NCBI GenBank assembly: GCA_002778195.1
Contig: PCDI01000006.1
Coordinates: 2,237,950-2,301,949 of the forward strand
Length of the DNA stretch: 64,000 nt
Source of the DNA: Raffaelea ambrosiae
Lineage: Eukaryota; Ascomycota; Sordariomycetes; Ophiostomatales; Ophiostomataceae
Direction of reading: 5' to 3'
The position numbers and the translations under genes were made by a program. Below are positions 52,450-60,858 of this stretch, one piece after another; position 1 is the stretch's first letter; each line of letters begins with the position of its first letter. The notes below the pieces were generated by a model. That model did not search any database. It saw only the letters and a program-made list of their open reading frames with translations, and had not been told where the DNA came from.

Positions 52450-54586
52450 TCATGCCTCGTCGACGGCTTGGTGGTGCATGTCCTGCCGCACGGTATAGAC
52501 CTTGCGGAAGCCCAACGGATCGCAGGCCTTTTGCAGACTGATGCCATGCTCCGTCACCCACCGCTGGACAGCTGCCTTGGACAGACGGACACGCTGCACG
52601 TCTTTGGGGGCATCGTGTGGTTGTTGTTGCGGTTGTCCTGCTCCTGCCGTTGCAGCTGCCGCCGCCGCCGCCGCTGTTGTTGTTGACGATCCCGATGGCG
52701 CCAAATTGGAGGACGATCCTGCGGACCCAGCAGCTGTCGGCGCCGAAGCTGATAACGCAGCAGCGGCTGATAGTGCTGAAGAAGAAGACAACGGCATTGT
52801 TGCTGTTGCTGCTGGCAACACGGATGCTCCGGATGTCGCTGTCGAAGCTACTGCCCCTGGACCGGCCAGAGCAGCTCCAGCAGTAGGAGTTGAAGCTGCT
52901 GCTGTTCCTCCTCCTCCTCCTCCTCCTCCTACAGCAGCTTCGTCTTCTGCTCCGCCATCCCATGCTGGCAAGACATTCGTGCAGTACTGCTTGGGCGGCC
53001 CCATGCCGGCATCTTCCACGAGCCCCATCTCGCGCAGCACTTGCAGGCAATCTTCCCGCAGAATCCACGTCGCCCGACTCACGTCGCCCACGTCAATCAC
53101 GATCGTATCGTCAGCGTCTGTTGTTGTTGTTGCTGCTGCTGCGGCTGTTGCGATAGGTCCACCATTGCCGCCGACAGCGCTTAAACCAGCAGCCGTACCG
53201 ACGACCGTCTCAGCAACACCGCCGCCCTCTTGTCCGCGTCTCGAGGCTGCCGCCGCCGCCGCCGAAACGTCCACATTCAGCAGCCACCGGGCAATCTCGC
53301 CGGCCCAGAACCGCTTGTAGCCCTTCTTGCCCAAATCCGAAATCGGCTTCTCCGGCCCGCCGAGCACGCCCTCCCGCCGCGAAATCTCGTAGGACACGCC
53401 CATCAGGAGCGAGCCGAGGCCCTTGCGCTGCCACGGGGGGAAGACGAGGATACAGGCCAGGTTGTTGTTGTCCCAGGACATCTTCTCCTTGGAGAAGAAA
53501 CCAACGACGCGAGGGCGCTGGAAGGAGCCCGTGCCGTCGACGCCAGGCACCGGCGCGCCGGGCGGCGACATGGGCGGCGTGTAGACCAGTAGAAAGTAGT
53601 TGAAGCCGGTCACGTCGAAGAAGACGGACTTGTTATCGAGGAAGAGCTTGGCAAAGAGTGAAATGTTTTGGCAGAAGAGCTTTTTGTGTTAGTAGTGGTG
53701 CACAACAAACGGGGGACAAGAGGGCAAGGAAACAGGAGTAGGGGGAGGGGGGAAGCCACTCACCACATCTTTCTCGCCATCGACCTCCCACACGCTCCAT
53801 TCGCCTTCGTCGCGGATCTCGCGCTCCACATACTGGGCATCCGCCTCGCCGGCCGCTCCCTTGCGCCGCTTGGGTCCCCGTGCCGACATGGCGGCCGGGA
53901 TGCGGACCGTCCGGGACGATTGGGGATGCACGTAGACCTTCTCGCCCGGGATCTTGAACTGGCGCTCGCACACCTGCACGTGGCCCCACCACGGCACAAT
54001 CTCCTTGGAGTACTTGAAGCAGTATGGACAGACGTAGAGGCGGTCCAGGATCGGGTTGTCGTGGCGGTGTTGGCGCGACGACGACGACGACGATGAACCG
54101 GCACCGCCGTCCGCCGCAGACGAAGAAGAAGAAGGGCCTTCCTCGGACGGATGACTGTTGTTGTGGCTGTCTCTCGCATGGTGGTGACTCTTGTGATGAC
54201 TCGCATGCGCCTCTCCCAGAACTTCCTTCCCGTAAAACGACGTGTACCAGGCCCGGAAGCAGATCTTGCCCAGAACGACCATGTCGATGTTCCGGTCTGG
54301 CCGGCCAGGACCCGGCGGCGGCGGCGGCGCCGACGAAACTGGGGCGAGCGAGGCCACCATTTGGATCGGTGCTGCTGCTGCTGCCGATGCACGGGAGACG
54401 GCGGGTGCCGTGGGGTGCGTAGTTGTGGAGGGCGCTGGCACGGCTGTGGCCGTCAGTGTCGTTGCTGGCCGAGAAGCAATGGAGGTTGTCCGGCCTTGGC
54501 TGGTGGCTGGCGACAGCTTTTGGAGGAGGGGTTTGGCTGGCTGCAAGTGTGCCTGTGGTGGCCGAGACGACTGTTGTTGTTGTTGC

Positions 54587-54628
<42 letters not shown>

Positions 54629-55701
54629 AGTGGTTGCTGTTGTAGTGGTTGCTGTTGTGGAGGTTGTTGTTGTGATGGTGGTTGCTGCTGTAGCGGTTGC
54701 TGCTGTAGCGGATTCTGCTGCAGCTGCTGTAGTTGTTGGTGCTTCTGCTGCACCTGTTGCACTGCTGATGTCGCTGGACGAGCAGCGACTCTCGTCATGG
54801 GAGGCGTGGTGGGAGGCTTGATCTCGGTGACTTTCTTCGGCCTCGCGGCTGCTGCTGGCGGCGACGAGGGAGTCGGTTGTTCTTGTGCCTGCGTCGACGC
54901 TTGCCCTGCGCCTCCTGACCCTTCCGATGGCCCTCGTGTTCCTCCTCCTTCTCCTCCTCCTCCTTGTCCTCCCGGCTGTTGTTTCTTGGACGCAGGGGCG
55001 CCGGTTTGGTTGGTTGTGTCTTTGGCTGTTGGCACGGGTGGCGGTGACACAGGTGTTATGGATATGTTGGCTCGTCGGGTCCGCCGTGTGCTACCGTTGC
55101 TGGCCTGGGCACCCTCTGTCGTCTCGGGGTCGTCGTTTTCTTTGTCCTCCTCCTCCTTCTCCGGTTTGCCACCCGGCGCCGCCTTGGTTTGGGACGACGA
55201 CGACGCCGCCGACGAGTCGGCCACAGCAATGTCTGCTGGTGCTGTCGCCGCCGAGTGACGGGTCGTTCGCTTCAAAGCAGAGCCGCTGCCGGTACCGGAG
55301 GCTGATTGCTTGGTTTGCTGTGGTTCTTTGCGTGAGCTGCTGCCTCTGTGCTCTGGCGCAGCTTTGGCCCGTTTTGCAGCTAGCCGCTCCTTGTCGTCGC
55401 CCTGCCCAATGGCTGCCGCAGAAGCCGTACCAACAACAGCACTGGGGGGGTCGTCGCCAATGTGCTCCCGTCCGCGCAGTCTTGTGGACACGCTACCCTC
55501 GTCGTTGTCCGAGGGGGCCGCATTTGCGCTTGTGTTCCCCCGCAGGATGCGGCGCTGAGGCTCTGGTTTCGTTGGTGCCACGGGTAGTGGGGGAGGCGGA
55601 ATGGACGTCTGACGCGTGATTCGGCGCGTCGCTTCCGTCACTGCCGCCTGGGTCTTGGCCTCCCCATCCTCATGAGCCCGCTTTCGCTTCTGGGGGGCCA
55701 T
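52450..55701 (-). CDS. SAS2: MYST-family histone acetyltransferase, Sas2 type
   Basis: Two minus-strand exons, 55701-53764 and 53679-52450, give 1055 aa across an 84-base intron. The MYST domain begins near residue 466 (RNIDMVVLGKICFRAWY). Its zinc finger uses Cys558, Cys561, His574 and Cys578 (YVCPYCFKYSKEIVPWWGHV). The splice rebuilds LFCQNISLFAKLFLDNKSVF. The catalytic core has GFFSKEKMSWDNNNLACILV with the conserved Cys near 722, the acetyl-CoA loop QRKGLGSLL near 730-738 and the general-base Glu near 756 in GGPEKPISDLG. Overall it resembles yeast Sas2, which acetylates H4K16 in the SAS complex, more than Esa1 or Sas3; there is no chromodomain. It is about three times the yeast length. 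The first 450 residues are disordered with a polyQ tract, and the fold itself is interrupted by His/Ser and Ala/Gly/Thr inserts. All catalytic residues are present. Confidence 0.86.
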
Positions 55702-56241
55702 CTGCGCCGTCTCTTTGTTCGCCCACGCGGGATCGGTACGGCCGTTGTGTCGTTGGGTGGGCCTTTTGCGTCTCAGTTGGACCCTGTAACTGATGGGCCC
55801 AGAAATGGACCGTCTCTCGCTTGCTTTGGTCGTTATTCTTGGTTTTTTTTTTTTTTTGGCTCACGCTGTCACTGCATACAGGTGGCACGTCCCCCGTGCG
55901 TCTTGCAGGCTGTGTCCGGGAACGAGCAGGCGGGTGTTGTTGTCCTGAATGCCGCCCTTGGCGACGTCGACGTCGTTCGAAAAGGAAAGCACTATCCGCA
56001 AGTATCACGTTGTAGTCCACGTGACCAGGCTCTGGCCACTCAGGCCCCTTCTTTTGCCCTTACACAGGGACTAGCTCAACACAGTAGTTAGTTAGTTAGA
56101 TTCTACTCTGTAAATTCTTCACCAAGAACGACTCGCACCCGTTTTTGCGCCCGCTCGAAATCAGGCTTCTTCCTCTCGCTCCCGCCAGGCGATTGCACTT
56201 CGACCAAGCCTCGAGATGTTCGCCAGGCGTGTGCATTTCTC
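55702..56241. promoter_or_regulatory. Divergent promoter region of SAS2 and the PPR-like gene
   Basis: A 540-base spacer between divergent starts, with a T14 run near 55844-55857. A short upstream frame (56216-56299) overlaps the next gene's start. Confidence 0.5.
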
Positions 56242-56299
56242 ATGCTTGCTTCGAGGATTGCCAGGCCGACGGGCGTGGTGCAGCATGGCCGGCAATTGA
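56216..56299 (+). other. Upstream open frame overlapping the PPR-like gene start
   Basis: ATG at 56216 opens a 27-codon frame ending TGA at 56297-56299. It overlaps the main ATG (56242) in another frame. Its product MFARRVHFSCLLRGLPGRR is itself presequence-like, so it might instead be an alternative first exon; no donor is obvious. Confidence 0.3.
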
Positions 56300-59211
56300 G
56301 CAGCAGCCTCGTCTTCTCCCAACACCTCTTCTTCTCCCAAGACAGCTCTCGTCGACTGCCAGCTGCCGTCCACACCCACGCTCTTTCCACCACGCGACCT
56401 GCCACCGACACGGCCCATGCACGCGACGGCAGCCCAGAGACGGGAAGCGACTGCCCACAGCAGCAGCCACGCCACCTCCGTCTCCCCAAGTTCCTCCCCG
56501 ACTCCCCCAATGCGACGCTGGCGCTGCGACTCGACACCCGCAACGGGCCCCTCACCTTCGAGGCCTGGAAGCGCTTCGACGAGGTGGCCCGGAGCCGCAG
56601 TCTGCGGCTGCCTGTGGTGACGCTGCAGATGATGATCCGGCAGGACGAGGCGCACATGTCCACCGAGCTGTCGGAGGGCCTGTGCAGCGACGCGGAATGG
56701 CGCACGCGGCTCAACAGCCTGGCCTTCAAGGGCATCACAGAGGGCGACATCCAGCACTGGGTCTGGATCTTGGCCGGCCAGGACGGCGACGAGCGCATTG
56801 AGCGCTTTGTGTCCGCGGACCGGCCCAAGCCCATCTTCGTGCTGTTCCAGCTGCTGCGCCGCGACGAGACCTTCCACAAGGCCACCTCTCTTTCGGCCCT
56901 CTACCGCTACGTCGTGCAGCACCACGTGCGGCCCAAAGCCGTGCCGCCAGACACCACGCTGCCCTTTGGCGCCGTGCGCCGGGCGCTGGACCCGGGCCTG
57001 AACATGACGCCCAAGAGCTTCTGCGACCTGCTCCAGCTCCTCGTCTTCCACTACCTCCGTCTGTGGCCCACCGCCCTGCCCGCCGTCGCCCGCTTGACGG
57101 CGTCCTATGTCGAGAGCCTCCAGCAGACGGCCAAGACTGCCGAGGCAGCTTTTTCCAGCTCGTGCTCTGTTTTCAACCACGCCCTGGTGCTGCTCCAGCG
57201 CAAGTCGCCCCTCAACCCGGTGCTCAACATGCGGTACAACTGGCGCGCACAGCGCATCCTGCTGGCCATGTCGACCACCATGCCGCGGCCGCTGCTGATC
57301 AACCGCGAGGCCTTCCGCTCCATCCGCCGCGTGATGCTCGCCCTGGGCAAGTCCCCGGCCGAGCAACGAGTGGCTCTGCGCGCCGCCAGGACGTGGCCGC
57401 CCTTCCGCCGCGACGGAGACGGCCTGGATGAGAAGAAGCAGCCGCAGGACGACTTCAGCCGCAGCGTCAAGGCCGGGGTGCTCATGCACGAGGCCGGCTA
57501 CCCTGAGACAGATCACGACCGGGCTCTCAGCGTCCTCGGCGGTGTCCTCCCCGGCGTGTCTCCGACCGTGCAGACCCGGTCTCTCAGCCCGCGCACCTGG
57601 ACGGGCAACCAGGCCAACCTGAACATCTACTCCACCTGGGCCGCGCGCGTCAAGGCCACGCGCGACGTGAACGAGGCGTGGCACGAGTTCCAGACGGTGC
57701 CCCAGACGACGGCGTCTCAGGAAGACGATGGTGTGCGTCCCAGTCTCCAGGTGTACGCCGAAATGTTCAAGAAGCTGGTGGCCGGCCCCGTGGACCAGGT
57801 GGTTTCGCCCACAGCGAAGCCGATCCTGCCTGGCGACGCGCGCGAGGTGTTTCCCGTGAACGACGCCACGCTCACGCCCTTTGAAAAGCAGCGGCTGCGG
57901 CCGCCAACTGTGGAGGCGCTGTACAAGCAGATGATGCACGACGGCATCCGCCCTGTGGGCGACTGTCTGTCGGTGCTTCTCCAGAACGCACCCACGCTGG
58001 AGTCTGGCCTCAGGTACCTGCATGACAGCCGCATCAACAACAAGGCCATTGCAGTCCTCCGGCTTCCACACATCACACCGCCTTCCAACACCATCACGCG
58101 TCGCCCTCCCCGCAAGAAACCGCCCCCCGTCACTCTCGAGCTTGTCCGCCAGATCCCGCTCCCCATCCTGACGTCCTACGTCTACCTCATGTGCCGGTTC
58201 CAGCCCCGGATCACAGTCGAAGCAGCACGGCTGGGGAAGCTGCAGCGAATCGGCCTCATCCACCACGCCATCAGCCTGTGTGCGTCGCGCCTGCCGCCAT
58301 CGCTCGAAGAAGGCCAGACATACAAGGCGCCCTGGCACACGATTCTGCGGACGCTGGTGCACCCCAAACTCTTAGTCCGTACCGAACGCACACAGGATCG
58401 CAAGTTCCACGACATGGAGTCGCTGTCCCTGGCCCTGCGCGTTTTCGACCAAGTCAAGAGCGCGGCTGGCGTGGACGTGGTCATGTTTGAGAGTCTCGCC
58501 CGGACCATCCAGAAATGCCTGCGGTGGGCCGAATGGACGTGGGAGGAGCCTTCACCCGAAGAAGAAGAAGAAAAAGTCGCGGGCGAGGACTGTATAAATG
58601 TCCAAGACAGCAGCACCAGCAGCACCAGCTGCACCAGCTGCCGACGCCCGCCAGGCCGTGTGATGCTGCAGTCGCGGGATGCCGCCATGGATACGCTCCT
58701 GCGGACGGCGCAGGCGACCCTGGTAGCGGCCTTTCAAGAAATGGCCCTGTTGCCGCCCATTGGCAGCAGCGCCAACGACCTCCTCCAAGCCAACTTCCAG
58801 GACGGCATCAGCGCGGACTACCACCCCGGCACGCCCCACAACATCACCGCCAGCACGCTGCAGAACTACATACAGACGCTCGGCTACCTGGGCAACACGC
58901 CCGCCATGGTGCAGGCCATGCAGTGGGCCCTCCGCATGTGGGACGACGACGCCGTCCTCGAAGACGCCAAGGACCCGGACCACAGCCAGCACGGCACCAT
59001 GGGCCGCGTGCTCGTCATGTTCCGCGCCTTTGTCGAGACCCAGGCCGAGCCGGCCGTGCTGGCCAGCTTCGAGCGCACCCTGCGCCAGCTCGCGGACACC
59101 AGCCACTGCACGTGGGGCTGGCCCACCAGCCAGGACGGCGACACGTTTGTGCAGTGGCGCCGGCAGGGGCATACGGCGCCGTTCTGGGAACTCGTGCGGC
59201 CGGGCGTATGA
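56242..59211 (+). CDS. Large mitochondrial PPR-like helical protein
   Basis: One uninterrupted frame of 989 aa. The N-terminus (MLASRIARPTGVVQHGRQLS, then SSSLVF) is basic, hydroxylated and free of acidic residues, a clear mitochondrial targeting signal. The body is predicted all-helical. Several stretches fit the 35-residue pentatricopeptide pattern: NIYSTWAARVKATRDVNEAW, then GVRPSLQVYAEMFKKLVAG, and VEALYKQMMHDGIRPVGDC followed by LSVLLQNAPTLESGLRYL. Such proteins bind organellar RNA and promote processing, stability or translation of particular mitochondrial mRNAs; the target cannot be read from sequence. Conserved-looking blocks early on are TFEAWKRFDEVARS and GDIQHWVWILAGQDGDERIE. A low-complexity acidic and Ser/Thr/Cys insert lies at about residues 770-800. 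Antisense frames over the gene are by-products of its GC-rich third positions. Confidence 0.75.
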   Translation: MLASRIARPTGVVQHGRQLSSSLVFSQHLFFSQDSSRRLPAAVHTHALSTTRPATDTAHARDGSPETGSDCPQQQPRHLRLPKFLPDSPNATLALRLDTRNGPLTFEAWKRFDEVARSRSLRLPVVTLQMMIRQDEAHMSTELSEGLCSDAEWRTRLNSLAFKGITEGDIQHWVWILAGQDGDERIERFVSADRPKPIFVLFQLLRRDETFHKATSLSALYRYVVQHHVRPKAVPPDTTLPFGAVRRALDPGLNMTPKSFCDLLQLLVFHYLRLWPTALPAVARLTASYVESLQQTAKTAEAAFSSSCSVFNHALVLLQRKSPLNPVLNMRYNWRAQRILLAMSTTMPRPLLINREAFRSIRRVMLALGKSPAEQRVALRAARTWPPFRRDGDGLDEKKQPQDDFSRSVKAGVLMHEAGYPETDHDRALSVLGGVLPGVSPTVQTRSLSPRTWTGNQANLNIYSTWAARVKATRDVNEAWHEFQTVPQTTASQEDDGVRPSLQVYAEMFKKLVAGPVDQVVSPTAKPILPGDAREVFPVNDATLTPFEKQRLRPPTVEALYKQMMHDGIRPVGDCLSVLLQNAPTLESGLRYLHDSRINNKAIAVLRLPHITPPSNTITRRPPRKKPPPVTLELVRQIPLPILTSYVYLMCRFQPRITVEAARLGKLQRIGLIHHAISLCASRLPPSLEEGQTYKAPWHTILRTLVHPKLLVRTERTQDRKFHDMESLSLALRVFDQVKSAAGVDVVMFESLARTIQKCLRWAEWTWEEPSPEEEEEKVAGEDCINVQDSSTSSTSCTSCRRPPGRVMLQSRDAAMDTLLRTAQATLVAAFQEMALLPPIGSSANDLLQANFQDGISADYHPGTPHNITASTLQNYIQTLGYLGNTPAMVQAMQWALRMWDDDAVLEDAKDPDHSQHGTMGRVLVMFRAFVETQAEPAVLASFERTLRQLADTSHCTWGWPTSQDGDTFVQWRRQGHTAPFWELVRPGV

Positions 59212-59854
59212 TTGTTCCGGTCTGTGGCATCTTTGCGTGGCATCATGCCTTTTCCAAGCCACACGCGGAGACACCAAACGTTGCCGTGCCCAAAATAACC
59301 CGAATCGCAAAGAAAAGAAGCGGCTTTCAGAGAGAAGCCAATATTCTTGAGCCTTTAGTGTTGGTGTATGCATATTGTATGATGTATGAATTAAAAAAAA
59401 CCCATTTACGATAGAGATCATTATAGACAGGTCAAAAGGGATAGGGGGTAGCATAAAATCAAATGGGGTTTGGTATAACGAGTATTTAGGGATTGCATGC
59501 ACAATATATCATTTTTTTTATTGTCAACGAGCAATTCGGTTTTTGATGCCAAACACAGTGATGGACAGATTTTGGCTGACCTGTCTCGTTTCCCCTTGGC
59601 CTACTGCTGTTCGCCGGCCCATGTTTCATTCCCACTGCGGAGCCTTTGTGTCACCACCACCAACCTCTATTCTTCACCCACCATCCACCCCCATCGTTCC
59701 TTCCTCTTCCAGAAACAACCCACCTTCCTACATTTCTGCAACCATCCCATCTTCCCGCAAGCAGTCCCTTTTAAAGGAGAATAAGAGATCCCTCTTCCCA
59801 ATACGCAGGGCAGCAAACACACGCCTTCCGGCATGTTCCTGCCCTCTCCTTCGA
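59212..59854. other. Spacer between the PPR-like gene and tRNA-Glu
   Basis: An AT-rich 3' flank of 643 bases, without a coding region or repeat that I can support. Confidence 0.6.
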
Positions 59855-59926
59855 ACCGGTATGGTGTAACGGCTAACATTCGAGATTCTCATTCTCGGGC
59901 TCTGGGTTCGATTCCCAGTACCGGTG
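59855..59926 (+). tRNA. tRNA-Glu (anticodon CTC)
   Basis: A complete 72-base cloverleaf folds by eye: acceptor ACCGGTA/TACCGGT, D-stem GTGT/ACAT, anticodon stem CGAGA/TCTCG with loop TTCTCAT (anticodon CTC, reading GAG), and T-stem CTGGG/CCCAG with loop TTCGATT, discriminator G. The A box (TGGTGTAACGG) and B box (GGTTCGATTCC) match consensus. There is no intron. A T5 run three bases after the 3' end (59930-59934) is the RNA polymerase III terminator. Confidence 0.95.
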
Positions 59927-59929
59927 TTC

Positions 59930-59934
59930 TTTTT
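59930..59934 (+). terminator. RNA polymerase III terminator of tRNA-Glu
   Basis: A run of five T starts four bases downstream of the mature tRNA end. Confidence 0.8.
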
Positions 59935-60109
59935 GCCCTCCACGTGTAGACGTTCTCGCTTTCTTCCCTTTTTTTTCCCCTCTAGTTCATTATTTGTTGG
60001 GTTTCTGTTTACATCTATGCTCGACTTTTCGTATGCCAAGATTTCTTCTAGCCTTTTTCCTTGCATGTTTCCGTGGCTACATAAGACCAAATTACCCCGT
60101 TCCTCTTTC

Positions 60110-60231
60110 ACGTACGGCCATAGATGCATTTGGAAAACACGGGATCCCGTCCGCTCTCCCCTCGTTAAACCAGCAATCGGCGGATTAGTAGCTGGGTCGG
60201 TGACGACCAGCGAATACCCGCTGCTGTACGT
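60110..60231 (+). rRNA. Dispersed 5S ribosomal RNA gene
   Basis: The 122-base segment lines up along its whole length with fungal 5S rRNA: ACGTACGGCCATAG at the start, GGGATCCCGTCCGCTC in the middle, GGATTAGTAGCTGGGTCGGT as the internal control region, and CCAGCGAATACCCGCTGCTG near the end. Helix I closes over nine pairs with one wobble (ACGTACGGC/GCTGTACGT). The hairpin GTCG/CGAC differs from the GTGG/CCAC I recall for Neurospora on both sides, so pairing is kept. Helix II is irregular (ATGCATTTGG against CCAGCAAT) and the gene is about three bases longer than usual, so a variant or recent pseudogene remains possible. A T12 terminator follows directly. It lies 183 bases from tRNA-Glu on the same strand. 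Confidence 0.88.
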
Positions 60232-60242
60232 TTTTTTTTTTT
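60231..60242 (+). terminator. RNA polymerase III terminator of the 5S gene
   Basis: Twelve T immediately follow the helix I 3' strand; the first may be part of the mature RNA. Confidence 0.85.
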
Positions 60243-60858
60243 GGCCTTCGGTGAATAACTCTTTACTTTTTCCCTTGGTGCTCTTTCTTTTTTGTTTTGA
60301 TATTTTTGGTATTTGATGCACGTTTTCTTTCGTGGGAGGCTGTATGGAATTTGGTACAGTTTTGTGCCTGTTTTGATAGCAATCTGAGAAAAATCTCAAA
60401 ATACAAATGTATCCCCGAACCAAGCAAGAAAAAAGTAGATTTCAAACAAAATCCAAAATACTCTCCTGGCTGTCCTTTTTATGAGGCTACTTATCTCTAA
60501 AAAACCAAAAGCCGTCAAGGGAAAGAAAGTAGAGGCGTGGTGAACCGAGGATGAACATGTTGCCATGATCAGTTGCTCTGCCTGTTTACCATTGTTTATT
60601 TACTTTTGAGGACGAAATTCGCTGTTCCATTTCGACGGAGTTTCCCAGCCCCAAGATTTCTTTCATCGTATTTCACTTGTTTTACCGTCTTGCCTGGCCT
60701 TTCACTCACCACTCTCCGATTCTTTTAAAAAACAAAAAACAAAAAACAAAAAAAAAAACTACGACAATAACATTGACCAAACTCGCTTTCACGTCTCACT
60801 TTGGATCGCACTGCAGCACCTCGACATCAATTCAACGTCCTCTTTCCCTCTACCGACC
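60243..60858. promoter_or_regulatory. Spacer and leader upstream of the charged low-complexity gene
   Basis: An AT-rich spacer that becomes CT-rich over the last 150 bases before the ATG, with an A-rich patch at 60727-60757. No coding region is seen. Confidence 0.5.

Noticed and set aside
54242..55258. 338-codon plus-strand frame of poly-Cys/Gly sequence
   Set aside because: It is antisense to the SAS2 polyQ region; the Cys runs are CTG/GTT repeats read backwards.
56161..58362. 733-codon minus-strand frame over the PPR-like gene
   Set aside because: It is antisense, His/Arg/Gly/Val-rich and without domains; the sense frame has a targeting signal and PPR-like repeats.
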